Origin: a virus
IMG/VR virus record: IMGVR_UViG_3300031840_000789
Coordinates: 1-22,113 of that record
Length of the DNA: 22,113 nt
Strand: one strand, 5' to 3'
Position numbers and translations under genes: made by a program. Below the pieces are notes generated by a model. The model was not told the origin of the DNA. It ran no database searches and saw nothing but the letters and a program-made list of their open reading frames with translations. Each line of letters begins with the position of its first letter. The first letter of the stretch is position 1. Shown here in pieces: positions 7,301 to 14,048 of this stretch.

Positions 7301-7883
7301 GGCCCATTTCCAGGCGCCAGCCTTTGAATGTCTCGTAGGCGTTGCCGCTCTGGTAGATGAACACGGACTCGGTGACCGTGACTTCATTCAGGCGGACGTA
7401 CTGCTCGTTGCCGGTTTGCGGGTCGCGCAGCACGAAGGTCTCGCCGACGCGCGGGGTGTCGCTGATCACCAGGGGTTGGAAGCCGACCAGTGAGCGCGAG
7501 CCGGCGAGCTGGTTGCCCAGCAGCTGCCAGGTGGCGGTGCCGGCGGGCACCAGGTAGCTTTCCAGGAAGTCGCGGGCATCGCGGCGTTCGTCGGTTTCGC
7601 TGTCGGTGTCGAACAGGGTGACGGAGACGTTGGGGTCTTGCGGCGCCTTGGTGAGTACAACGTGGGCTCCCAGATAGGGGGCGTTGTCGTTAGTGCCCAG
7701 GCCCGTAAACACCTTGCGCATGCTGGTGTTGCCGGTGGCGCGGTCGAGACGGCTGATGTCCTCGAAGACGTTGTTGACCTGGCCGGGCTGCACTTCGTTG
7801 CCGGTGGCGCGGCCGCCGCCGTCTTCGGTGTCGGTGAGCCGCTCGCTTTGGAACAGCTTGACGTCGCTGGCACTGAGACTCAT
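4389..7883 (-). CDS. Large repeat-containing tail protein (1164 residues)
   Basis: The frame is open further upstream, but the ATG at 7883 (MSLSASDVKLF) is chosen because it overlaps the previous stop as ATGA. The N-terminal 310 residues are mixed alpha/beta. Residues about 319-861 hold about six degenerate beta modules, each starting near [PA]-G-[TS]-[LVF] and containing G-[TS]-[IV]-[ND]-[YF]-x-[ST]-G. The C-terminal 200 residues are rich in G, T and W (DGEGWGSGWATG). There are no catalytic or membrane signatures. The gene sits two places after the tape measure gene, where siphophages encode the tail-tip complex, and its size equals that of central tip proteins such as lambda gpJ, although I see no gpJ similarity. 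It probably forms an extended multi-domain part of the tip; this is inferred from architecture and position. Confidence 0.75.
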   Translation of the reverse strand: MSLSASDVKLFQSERLTDTEDGGGRATGNEVQPGQVNNVFEDISRLDRATGNTSMRKVFTGLGTNDNAPYLGAHVVLTKAPQDPNVSVTLFDTDSETDERRDARDFLESYLVPAGTATWQLLGNQLAGSRSLVGFQPLVISDTPRVGETFVLRDPQTGNEQYVRLNEVTVTESVFIYQSGNAYETFKGWRLEMGLDTPLLFDFPSGEARPGGVVVTSNTLLTGGGSRQISEVFATDVADVAQYYGVARLASAPAIGDREITVDTVFSQLVPVATNEIPLVDRLAGGNNTTVIRAGQGTVTENASGLDDQASLFTRRAIVPGTLVLNIAGSTYRDDNAGGLTLVSGAGGQQDSIVDYLSGRITLANSLTGSASWTYEPGAPVQMACDTGSLMIDATNRGLNYTLNLAALPPRPGTFVIAYRALGRWNELRDRGDGVLTGIGTGTINFQTGTVLVTLSRQPDVDTPLVYRYASQAGSEFAVRAGTAQFADPDPELTLSLGAAVAPDTLTVSNGGGTINVTDDGVGNLTGTGATGTVNYATGEIRLKPGSGVTVGTLTAAGDTGEGVTAQVTPQISGGAGTFTIPDAPLEPGTVRLTWYVARRWHSGWNDGERERLIKRTLQDDGAGGFVGAAGTIDYTSGDVSIPDLEASYEIDVRYLAIGGEQSRTELRREELRGDVTVAALNDISGFQSTSQELAVDAAELQLANVGAAEMVFPGSVLLEAGGQTFIDRDGTLFNNLDPATGAGVAVGSIDYANASAVFDDPPGGTVTVRACLVGDRPQGTEKVQFRTEIAPIRAGSLQLTLNNLSNGELVTAEADANGVITGEDSSGNQLTGEVDSQSGFVTLDAEFASLLGDIRYNAVGLRTLPLDPEIVGLDPVRLPQDGRVPIFRPGDVAVLNHTAETSLTTPTAGETIALDRDHQAEIIVYGADGDTELDPAQYTTDLDAGTLTFADPLTLQDADANLISGPWLARDRIEHMSLVTDVQLSGLVELQAPTPHEFPITETVVSSAVLYGTLQARAVNLFTQRTWQSNSPNWGSEPDESGETDAEYNDIAYPVQTANYGTVTEKWALVFTGASTFSIVGESLGVIGQGSTSGDTAPINPMTDTPYFVLDGEGWGSGWATGNAVRFDTQGALAPLWIARTVVPGQGTVENDSFELQIRGDAD
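5301..6929 (-). repeat. Six degenerate beta-module repeats within the 1164-residue tail protein
   Basis: Approximate module starts are residues 319, 412, 503, 588, 714 and 794. Matching pieces are SIVDYLSGRITL, GTINFQTGTVLVTL, GTVNYATGEIRL, GTIDYTSGDVSI, GSIDYANASAVF and GEVDSQSGFVTL, each preceded by [PA]-G-[TS] or PDT and a hydrophobic strand 25-55 residues upstream. Modules are about 45-75 residues long. The similarity is at protein level and degenerate, so these are old duplications or repeated domains of one family, not recent DNA repeats. Confidence 0.65.
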
Positions 7884-8260
7884 GCGTTGTTGTCCTCGAG
7901 AATAATCAGGTTGAGGGCCAGTTCGTAGGGGTGGGTGGCGGCGTATTGGGTGCGCTCGCCCACGGGAATCAGCTCCACGGCGACGCCGTTGCGGCGGTCG
8001 AACGCCACGCTGTAGGTGCGCCCGTCGTCGAGGGTGACGGGCCACGTGGCACCGGCCTGCGCCGCCTTGGCGCGCAGGGCCTGGCCGGTCTGGCGGTCCA
8101 CCCAGGCGCCGGTGAGGCGCATGGGGGTGCCGAGCGGCTGGGCCTGTTCGTAAAGAATCGGGTTGCCGGTGACGCCCCGGACCAGTTCCTGCGCGACCTG
8201 GGCCTCGCCGAATTCGTTGACCCAGACCATGTTTTCGATGGTGATGTCGTCGAGGGTCAT
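7880..8260 (-). CDS. Small tail-tip protein encoded directly after the tape measure gene
   Basis: The product has 126 residues with no recognised family. It begins MTLDDITIENMVWVNEFGEA and is mostly beta with a mid-region WVDRQTGQALRAKAAQAGATWPVTLDDGRTYSVAFDRRNG, ending with ELALNLIILEDNNA. The strand-turn pattern is typical of small tail barrel proteins. The position just after the tape measure gene is where the distal tail protein or a tail-tip adaptor is usually encoded. It overlaps both neighbours by ATGA (8257-8260 and 7880-7883), so it should be made in step with them. A distal-tail or adaptor role is inferred from position and size alone. Confidence 0.7.
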   Translation of the reverse strand: MTLDDITIENMVWVNEFGEAQVAQELVRGVTGNPILYEQAQPLGTPMRLTGAWVDRQTGQALRAKAAQAGATWPVTLDDGRTYSVAFDRRNGVAVELIPVGERTQYAATHPYELALNLIILEDNNA

Positions 8261-11200
8261 GATTGGGTGCTCCGCAGGCCGGCTTCGGACAGCAGCTTCA
8301 GAAAGGCGGCGTCTTCGCCTTCTGCGGCGGTGACGGTGACGCGGTCGCCCCGGTCGTTTTTCAGGGTGACTTCGGTTTTGCGCACGGGGCGCTGGGCCTG
8401 TTCTTGCTGCTGCTGGAGCTGCTCGTTGCGCTGCTGGTCGCGGCGCGCCTGATAGACCTCACGGTTCAGCCGCAGGGCATCGCGGTACTGCGCCACGGCG
8501 TCCCCGGCGCCCTGCTCGCTGGCCTGGCGCAGCTGCTCGCGCAGATCCTGCTCGCGCCGCTCGAACTGCCGCCGCTGGATCTCTTCCTGGGTGCCGGTGA
8601 GCTGCAGCAGTTCGTCGCGCAGCCCCTCGACGGTGTCGCGGGCGCTGTCGGCGAGGCCGTCCATCTGAGCCTTGGCGCTGGCCAGGGCGCTGCGCAGGCC
8701 GCTGAGCTTCTGCTCGCCGAGGGTGCGGCCGCTGGCGATGGCGCTTTCCGCGAGGCGGATGAACTGGCCGGTGTCTTCGTTTTGCGCCGCCATGGCGCGC
8801 TGGTAGAGCTGCTGGGCCCGGCCCACCCGTTCGTTCACCTCCGTGGCCACGTCGCCCACGGCGTTCAGGTAGCTGCGGGTGGAGAGCAGGCCCCGGGTTT
8901 GTTCCTTGAGCAGGGTGTCGTACAGCTGGCCGGCTTCGTCGCTGACGTTGAAGAACGCCCGCCGGATGTTCTCGGCGGCCTCGGTGATGCCGGCACCGGC
9001 CACCACCGCGCGACGCCCGCTTTCCTCCATGGAGGCGCCGGCCTCTTCCGCCGCGGCGGCCTGTTCGTCCAGGGCCTGGTTGGTTTCCTTGGCGGCCGCC
9101 GCTTTGTCTTTCTCGGCGCCGGTGGCGAGCTCGGTGGTTTCCTTGTAGATCTGGATGGCGCGCTGGAGGCGTTCCAGGGTTTCGGAGGCCTGGACGCCGG
9201 TTTCCTCAAGCGCGGCGTTGTAATCCTTCTGGGTGATCAGGCCTTCGGAGAGGGCACGGTTGAGCTGCTCTTGCACCTGCAGGCGCCCGGCGCGGGATTC
9301 GATTTCTTCAAACGCCGCCAGATACGACTCGGTGATGATGCGGGACTGGACCTTCGCTTCCTCACCGCTCTTCTGGACCTGCTCGACCACCTGGCCAAAG
9401 CTGTTGATGGCCTTCCGTTCGACGACGCCGGCGAGCTTGTCGTATTCCAGGCCGAGATCGTCCAGGGAGTCACGCAATGCGTTGTTGGCCCGCTGCTGCT
9501 CTTCGGCGGCTTCACGCGCTGCCGCCGCTTCCAGCTCACGGTCCGCGATGATGCGCTTGGCGCGGTTGCGGGAGAACACGATCTGGGCGAGGTATAGCCG
9601 CCGATCAATCCGCTCGATCTCTTCGGCGGACTCCGCCGCGTCGCGGGCTTCCTGCAACCGCTGAACCCGCTTTTCGGTGCGGGTTTCCTGGGCAATAACC
9701 TGCTCTTGATTGGCCAGCGCCTGGGCCTGGGTGAGTATCTTGTCGGACGCTTCCTGCTGCGCGTTGACCTGGCGCTGGGCCCCCTCTTCGGCGGCCTCTG
9801 CGCCGCTGGTGAAGATGTCCTCAAAGGCGCTGACGATATCGCGCCCGTCCTGCTTGACACCTTCCAGCATGCTGCCGGAGATGGCGCCGGCCTTTTCGCT
9901 GAGTTCATCAAGCCGGCCACTGAGGCCCTCAGCGCCTACCAGATCGGTCAGCTCGGCCAGCGCTTTGCTGACCAGACTCGCGGAGCCGGTGATGGCGGCA
10001 GCGCCCGTCCTCCACACAGCCGTGACCGCGTTGATACCCACGCGCGCGGCGGCCACCACACGACTGGTGACGTCCGCCGCGATTTCCAGCGAGCGGACCA
10101 GGTTCTGGGCCCAGCGCCGGCTGCTGCCGTCTTCCTCGGCTTGGCGCAGGGTGTCCAGCAGCTCGCGGAGTTTGCTGCGGAAAACGTCCAGGGCGCCGCT
10201 CTCTGCCGCGGTGCGCAGCAGATCCCGGAACTCTTTACGCAGGGCGTTGAGCAAGCCATTCAGCGTGTTGATCCGGGCAGCACCGGCGCCTTCGGCCATG
10301 TTGCCGAACTCGGCAATGAGCTCGCGCATGACGTCGCGGCCCAGCTCGCCGGCGCTGGCCATTTCTCGAATGGTACCCCCGGCGCGGCCGGTGACCTTCT
10401 CCAGGGCGCTGAGGATGGGAATGCCGGCGTCGGTGATGCTGTTCAGCTCTTCGAGCTGTAGCCGCTGGCTCGCCCAGCCCTGACCCAACTGGGTGGTCAG
10501 GGTGTCCAGCGTCTGGGCGCCCTGGCCATAGCGGGCGTTGACATCGATCAGGCTTTGCAGGGCGCCCGAGAGCGGATCGATACCGAACGACTTGAGCCGG
10601 AGCGCCGCTTCAGCGGTGGCGTCCAGGCTTTGGGCATTGCGCTCAGCGATCTGGTCGATGATGCCCAGGGCGCGCCCGCCCTCTTCCACCGAGCCGAACA
10701 CGCCGTCCAGCCGCAGGCGGAGGTCTTCCAGGCCGCCGGCCGCACCGACCAAGGCGGTGAACCCGCGACGCAGGCCTTCGATCACGCTGATGCCGGCCAC
10801 AAGGCCAAGCAACCGGGCGCGCAGCCCTGTGAGCACACCGGAGAAGCCCGCGCCGCTTTGGCTGGCCGCGTCCAACTGCGCCGCATGGGTCGCCGCTTCT
10901 TTGTTCACCCGGTCGAACGCTTCCCGGGTTTCGGCCAGCTCACGCTGGACGCGCGTTTCAGCGCGGGTCAGGTCGTCGGTTTCGATGCCCGCACGGTTGA
11001 GCGTTTGCACGTGCCGCCCGAGTTCGCGTTGGGCCTTACGGTACTCGGTGTTGGCGATACTTTGGGCGGTGCGTGCCTGCTTTACCGCGAGGGCGTATTC
11101 GGCCTGGGTCTGGCCGGCTTGCCGGCCTTCCGTGCGCAACCGCTCGTACTCGGTGACGGTTCTGCCGAGTTCCTTTGTCGCGTCGTCGGCGGCGCGCTTG

Positions 11201-11376
11201 GTGTCGTCGAAGCCCTTGATGGCCGCTTCCTGGCGGCCCAGTTCGTTGAGCTTCTTGTCGAGTTTCTCCCCTTCGTCCCGCAGCGCAGTGAGGCTTTCAC
11301 TGGCGTTGTCGGCGTTTTTTGACATGAGGTCGCGCAGACGCAGGACCAGATTAACAACGCCGTCACGCAGGGCCAT
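8257..11376 (-). CDS. Tail tape measure protein
   Basis: The product has 1039 residues, the second-largest in the window. Residues 20-175 are almost entirely charged coiled coil. Residues about 205-360 match the tape-measure core domain: GLEDLRLRLDGVFGS, then LDATAEAALRLKSFGIDPL, LTTQLGQGWASQRLQLEEL, ITDAGIPILSALEKVTG and GELGRDVMRELIAEFGNM. A weakly hydrophobic, alanine-rich stretch follows at about 435-480, then coiled coil to the end with a glutamine-rich tail (EQLQQQQEQAQ). Known tape measure proteins set tail length at about 0.15 nm per residue, which would predict a tail near 150 nm. The gene follows the tube gene after 56 bases containing a hairpin; the SD is weak. It overlaps the next gene as ATGA. 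No separate assembly chaperone gene lies upstream. Confidence 0.92.
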   Translation of the reverse strand: MALRDGVVNLVLRLRDLMSKNADNASESLTALRDEGEKLDKKLNELGRQEAAIKGFDDTKRAADDATKELGRTVTEYERLRTEGRQAGQTQAEYALAVKQARTAQSIANTEYRKAQRELGRHVQTLNRAGIETDDLTRAETRVQRELAETREAFDRVNKEAATHAAQLDAASQSGAGFSGVLTGLRARLLGLVAGISVIEGLRRGFTALVGAAGGLEDLRLRLDGVFGSVEEGGRALGIIDQIAERNAQSLDATAEAALRLKSFGIDPLSGALQSLIDVNARYGQGAQTLDTLTTQLGQGWASQRLQLEELNSITDAGIPILSALEKVTGRAGGTIREMASAGELGRDVMRELIAEFGNMAEGAGAARINTLNGLLNALRKEFRDLLRTAAESGALDVFRSKLRELLDTLRQAEEDGSSRRWAQNLVRSLEIAADVTSRVVAAARVGINAVTAVWRTGAAAITGSASLVSKALAELTDLVGAEGLSGRLDELSEKAGAISGSMLEGVKQDGRDIVSAFEDIFTSGAEAAEEGAQRQVNAQQEASDKILTQAQALANQEQVIAQETRTEKRVQRLQEARDAAESAEEIERIDRRLYLAQIVFSRNRAKRIIADRELEAAAAREAAEEQQRANNALRDSLDDLGLEYDKLAGVVERKAINSFGQVVEQVQKSGEEAKVQSRIITESYLAAFEEIESRAGRLQVQEQLNRALSEGLITQKDYNAALEETGVQASETLERLQRAIQIYKETTELATGAEKDKAAAAKETNQALDEQAAAAEEAGASMEESGRRAVVAGAGITEAAENIRRAFFNVSDEAGQLYDTLLKEQTRGLLSTRSYLNAVGDVATEVNERVGRAQQLYQRAMAAQNEDTGQFIRLAESAIASGRTLGEQKLSGLRSALASAKAQMDGLADSARDTVEGLRDELLQLTGTQEEIQRRQFERREQDLREQLRQASEQGAGDAVAQYRDALRLNREVYQARRDQQRNEQLQQQQEQAQRPVRKTEVTLKNDRGDRVTVTAAEGEDAAFLKLLSEAGLRSTQS

Positions 11377-11403
11377 GGGGAGCGACTCCGAGAATCAGGG
11401 GCA

Positions 11404-11422
11404 GCCCCGCGCTGGGCGGGGC
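11404..11422 (-). promoter_or_regulatory. GC-only hairpin between the tail tube and tape measure genes
   Basis: GCCCCGC at 11404-11410 pairs with GCGGGGC at 11416-11422 around a 5-base loop. On the transcribed (minus) strand the element begins 10 bases after the tube gene's TAA and ends about 28 bases before the tape measure ATG. No T-run follows, so it is not a standard intrinsic terminator. It could stabilise the 3' end of the tube message or reduce read-through to the tape measure gene, whose product is needed in few copies. The same gap carries the strings TAACCAC and CCCTGATTC shared with the gap after the capsid gene. Confidence 0.6.
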
Positions 11423-11432
11423 GGGTTTGTGG

Positions 11433-12191
11433 TTAGTCGAGTTCGATGAACTCGAACGGGCTGGTTTTGCCGGGGGGGGTGCGCAGCTGGCCACCGAGCT
11501 GACCGGTGACGAATTCGTTCTGCATCATGTCCATCGCCTGGTTGGCGTTGAGCCGACCTTCCCAGATATAGAGACGCCCGCGCTTGCCGGTGGCGAGGTT
11601 CTTGCCGAGCAGCTCGATGTAACGCGGTTTTTCGATCTCGGTACCGCCGAGGATCTTCTGGCCCGCTTCAGCGAGATAGGTGTATTCGGCGGTGACTTCC
11701 ACCGCGGCGTCTTGCTTGAGCGCCTTGATCAGGCCGCCGGCGGCGTGGATTTCGTAGTCGGTACCCGCGACCAGTTCCGTGGTGGTGTCGGTGTTGGTGA
11801 TCACCGGCGCGTTCGGCGCTTCCATGTCGATGTTGGCGTGCGCCAGCTTCACCCACTTGCCATGCTCCAGGGTCAGCGTTTCACCGGTGACGCTATCGCC
11901 GGCCACGGTGTGGGATTCCATGGTGCCGCCGAGGGCCTCAGCGAGCAGCTCCGCCGGCAGCGAGTCGAACTGCAGGGTGACCTGGGTGGGGTCTGCCGGC
12001 ACGTTCACCACGTCCAGCGCCTGACCGTAGTTCTCCGGCTGGAAGCTGGGGCGGTTGCGCACTTCGGTGGTGGGCGGGGTGATCTGCAGCGAGGGCACGT
12101 TGATGGGGCCGTTCAGCGCGCCGGGGACACCGTTGGTGCTTTTGGCCATGAACAGCTCGCCGGCGAAGATCAGGCCGGTGTCTTTATACAT
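11433..12191 (-). CDS. Major tail tube protein
   Basis: The product has 252 residues, within the usual size range of siphophage tube proteins. It starts MYKDTGLIFAGELFMAK, followed by a proline-rich stretch (NGPINVPSLQITPPTTE), and the rest alternates beta strands: VTLQFDSLPAELLAEALGG, AAVEVTAEYTYL, RYIELLGKNLATGKRGRLYIWEGRL. This fits the tube-fold monomers that stack as hexameric rings. The ATG at 12191 has AAGGAG 6 bases upstream, one of the better ribosome sites in the operon, consistent with a protein made in many copies. A later methionine at residue 15 is less well placed. Hairpins flank the gene on both sides. The gene order tail terminator, tube, tape measure supports the call, and no sheath gene precedes it. 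Confidence 0.82.
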   Translation of the reverse strand: MYKDTGLIFAGELFMAKSTNGVPGALNGPINVPSLQITPPTTEVRNRPSFQPENYGQALDVVNVPADPTQVTLQFDSLPAELLAEALGGTMESHTVAGDSVTGETLTLEHGKWVKLAHANIDMEAPNAPVITNTDTTTELVAGTDYEIHAAGGLIKALKQDAAVEVTAEYTYLAEAGQKILGGTEIEKPRYIELLGKNLATGKRGRLYIWEGRLNANQAMDMMQNEFVTGQLGGQLRTPPGKTSPFEFIELD

Positions 12192-12203
12192 GATGGTCTC
12201 CTT

Positions 12204-12218
12204 CGGCGCGGTGCGCCG
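12204..12218 (-). promoter_or_regulatory. Short GC hairpin upstream of the tail tube gene
   Basis: CGGCGC at 12204-12209 and GCGCCG at 12213-12218 form a 6-bp stem with a 3-base loop. It lies 6 bases after the TAA of the preceding gene on the transcribed strand and directly before the AAGGAG ribosome site of the tube gene. The gap again begins TAACCAC. Without a T-run it is unlikely to terminate; it may protect the 5' end of a processed tube message. Confidence 0.5.
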
Positions 12219-12224
12219 GGGTGG

Positions 12225-12692
12225 TTAGGGCTTCAGAATCAGTTGGTAATCGGCGGTGATGGGGATAGCCGCCCAGGCCACGCCCCCACCGCCTTCGGGA
12301 ATGTTGTATTCGATGTCACCGACCTCAGAATCGAGGGCCAAATCATCGACGTAGTCCAGGTTGTTACGGTCAGCCACGGCGTGGATGACATCATTGCTGT
12401 GCTGCAGCAACTCAGTGGTAATGCCGTCATCGACCCGGTCGACCACGACGACGTGCAGTTCCAATTGCCGCCTCAGCCGGCCGCCGGAGGATTTGCTCAG
12501 GCGGCGATCGACACCGGGCTGGAGGGCGATGAACGGGTAATTGCTGCGCGCGTCGTCTGTGATGGCGTCCGCGAGCCAGCCTTCGTACAGTTCGGCGCCG
12601 GCGTCCGAGTGGTACCCATTCGCTTTGGTGATCGACGCCAGCCGGCTTTTGTAGGTGTCCAGTATCTGCACCGTCAGGATCGGATCGCTCAT
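12225..12692 (-). CDS. Probable tail terminator (gpU-like) protein
   Basis: The product has 155 residues, close to the size of lambda gpU and related tail terminators, which cap the tube and join it to the head. It begins SDPILTVQILDTYKSRLASI with an amphipathic first helix. It contains NYPFIALQPGVD, then RRQLELHVVVVDR, then ELLQHSNDVIHAVADRNN, and ends in beta strands (IPITADYQLIL). This alpha/beta pattern with an edge strand pair is typical of the family. The gene lies just before the tube gene and just after a gp10-like completion gene, the standard place for it. GAGGT, overlapping the upstream stop, provides the ribosome site. The family assignment rests on pattern and synteny, not on an alignment. 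Confidence 0.68.
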   Translation of the reverse strand: MSDPILTVQILDTYKSRLASITKANGYHSDAGAELYEGWLADAITDDARSNYPFIALQPGVDRRLSKSSGGRLRRQLELHVVVVDRVDDGITTELLQHSNDVIHAVADRNNLDYVDDLALDSEVGDIEYNIPEGGGGVAWAAIPITADYQLILKP

Positions 12693-12695
12693 GGG

Positions 12696-13304
12696 TTACC
12701 TCAGGAACGTGGTTTCCGGGTCGTCGCCGGCGGTGTTGCTGTAGATCGAGCGGACCTTTTCCGTGTAGCGGGCAGTTAGCGTGCGCATCAGCCCTTCGGA
12801 CAGGTCGCTGCGGTGCTGCTGAAAGGCTTGGCTGACACTCGGGGCGTGAATGATCAGGTAGTCATCACGCGCGTCACCAGTGCGCACGGCGATGCCGGTG
12901 GCGTTGCTGCCGCGCAGCTTCGGGATGTAGAAGAACTTTGGCTGCGTGTAGCTGCGACCGGGCACCACGGTGCCGGTGATGCCGGCGTGCTTGGTGCCGG
13001 GCTTACTCCGGTTCGGCTTTCGCAGCTGCCGGTGCGGGAAGCGGGTGAGCAGCGTGCCGCGCCGGGTGGCCTGCACGCTGGCTTCCCAGACGGCCCCCTT
13101 CTGTACGGGCCGGGTCACGCGCAGATGGCGGCCGATGTAACTGTCGGTGAGCGCCAGGCTCTTGCCGATCACGCGAATAGCTTCCCGGCGCCCTTCTTTG
13201 GCGCCTTGCTCGAGCAGTTCGCGGCTGCCTTGGCGGGCGAAGCCGGCGAGCTGCTGCAGGGCGTCCAGCTGGATCTGGATGTCGCGGCTCATTCCCCGTG
13301 CCAT
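12696..13304 (-). CDS. HK97 gp10-like / minor tail completion protein
   Basis: The product has about 202 residues. The ATG at 13304 (MARGMSRDI) is chosen because GGAGG lies 7 bases upstream; the ATG at 13292 (MSRDIQIQL) would overlap the previous stop as ATGA but has poor spacing to its GGGG, so it remains an alternative. The open frame upstream of 13304 is arginine-rich shadow sequence. The first helix (LDALQQLAGFARQGSREL) and a following lysine/arginine-rich stretch are typical of gp10-like or lambda gpZ-like proteins that complete the head-tail joint. The C-terminal half has YTQPKFFYIPKLRG and a region of polar helices. Placement between the head-tail adaptor and the tail terminator gene matches this role. 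Confidence 0.68.
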   Translation of the reverse strand: MARGMSRDIQIQLDALQQLAGFARQGSRELLEQGAKEGRREAIRVIGKSLALTDSYIGRHLRVTRPVQKGAVWEASVQATRRGTLLTRFPHRQLRKPNRSKPGTKHAGITGTVVPGRSYTQPKFFYIPKLRGSNATGIAVRTGDARDDYLIIHAPSVSQAFQQHRSDLSEGLMRTLTARYTEKVRSIYSNTAGDDPETTFLR

Positions 13305-13618
13305 TCGGTGACCTCCACGATCAGATCGGTGCCGGTGTCGCGGTGCAGGCGGTCGATCACCCACACGCGGTTGTTCAGGGTGATGCGGTCGCCCCGGCGG
13401 TAGTGAGGCCAGGCCGACTTGGGGTATTCGATGCGGGTGACGGTCTGAACGACTACCCCCAGGTCGTCGCGGACATCCTCGTGATCGAGGATGGCGAACT
13501 CGGTGTCCGCCGGCGCGCGATCCGACAGCAGCGGGCCCGGCTCGAAGTGGGCCGGGTCGCCGTAGTGCCGGAAGTTGGCGTCGTCGTTGAGCGACTGGAG
13601 GTGGTCGAATTGGCTCAT
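13289..13618 (-). CDS. Head-tail adaptor / completion protein (gpFII-like)
   Basis: The product has 109 residues, about the length of lambda gpFII (117) and similar stoppers. The first 50 residues are irregular (HYGDPAHFEPGPLLSDRAPADTEF). The rest is a compact beta barrel pattern: FAILDHEDVRDDLGVVVQTVTRIEYPKS, RRGDRITLNNRVWVIDRL, then DLIVEVTEW. The RRGD-x-I-T-x-NN-x-VW-x-I-D strand pair is common in this family. The gene starts 2 bases past the stop of the cement gene with no clear SD, so it likely depends on translational coupling. It overlaps the next gene by 16 bases (or 4 if the alternative start is used). Confidence 0.7.
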   Translation of the reverse strand: MSQFDHLQSLNDDANFRHYGDPAHFEPGPLLSDRAPADTEFAILDHEDVRDDLGVVVQTVTRIEYPKSAWPHYRRGDRITLNNRVWVIDRLHRDTGTDLIVEVTEWHGE

Positions 13619-13620
13619 CG

Positions 13621-13971
13621 TTAGAAGCTGGCGTTGAGCCGCACCTCGCAGGTGGTGTCGCCGTCGGCAGCGGCCTGGGCGAACACGCCCACCTTCAGGT
13701 ATTCGGTGGCCGGCGAGCCGCCGTCGTCTGCGGCGGTGGTCATCTCGGTGCCGTTCCAGTAGGCGGGCGCGTACTGGGCCGGTTCATCGGCCGATGCTTT
13801 CGGCAGGCCGTCGAAGACGCCGCCGGTGCGCAGGGTGTATTCCTCGCCGGCAACGGCGTCGGTGAGCGCGACGCCGAACACGCCTTCGACAACCTGGAAG
13901 GAGCCGCTGGCCACGGTGGCGGTGGCCAGCACCGTCAGGTTCTGGCCTTGGGCCCGGAAGTTCTTAGCCAT
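13621..13971 (-). CDS. DUF2190-type capsid cement / decoration protein
   Basis: The product has 116 residues. The pattern MAKNF, then NLTVLATATVASGSFQVVEGVFGVALTDAVAGEEYTLRTGGVFDGLPK matches DUF2190 proteins, short beta proteins encoded next to the major capsid gene in many siphophages and thought to decorate or stabilise the capsid. The middle holds YAPAYWN and the end CEVRLNASF. A good ribosome site, GAGGTAA, lies 5 bases before the ATG. The gene is separated from the capsid gene by a 77-base gap containing a large hairpin and lies directly upstream of the head-tail adaptor. The family call is by pattern recognition; the role in cementing is known for homologues and inferred here. Confidence 0.75.
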   Translation of the reverse strand: MAKNFRAQGQNLTVLATATVASGSFQVVEGVFGVALTDAVAGEEYTLRTGGVFDGLPKASADEPAQYAPAYWNGTEMTTAADDGGSPATEYLKVGVFAQAAADGDTTCEVRLNASF

Positions 13972-14001
13972 GATTGTTACCTCGTTTTCAGGGAATCAGG
14001 G

Positions 14002-14033
14002 TTGGTGCCGCCCTTCCGTGGGCGACGCACCAA
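14002..14033 (-). promoter_or_regulatory. Large hairpin between capsid and cement genes
   Basis: TTGGTGC at 14002-14008 pairs with GCACCAA at 14027-14033, and inside it CGCCC at 14009-14013 pairs with GGGCG at 14020-14024 around a 6-base loop, leaving a 2-base bulge. The element lies 15 bases after the capsid gene's TAA on the transcribed strand. It is followed by CCCTGATTC, the same nine bases that follow, after 3 bases, the tube/tape-measure hairpin. There is no T-run. It may separate or stabilise the highly expressed capsid message. Confidence 0.6.
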
Positions 14034-14048
14034 ACGGGGTGCCGGTGG

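Noticed and set aside
4713-7493. Several plus-strand open frames of 219-390 residues opposite the 1164-residue tail gene
   Set aside because: Same antisense GC artefact: valine-, glycine- and alanine-rich products without recognisable structure, lying inside a gene with clear repeated domains.
7884-8045. 54-residue N-terminal extension of the 1164-residue tail protein
   Set aside because: The extension is arginine-rich and reads through the 126-residue gene in another frame. The ATG at 7883 couples to the previous stop by ATGA and gives a normal N-terminus.
9237-9920. 227-residue and similar minus-strand open frames inside the tape measure gene
   Set aside because: They are serine-, arginine- and proline-rich frame shadows of the coiled-coil coding sequence and lack ribosome sites.
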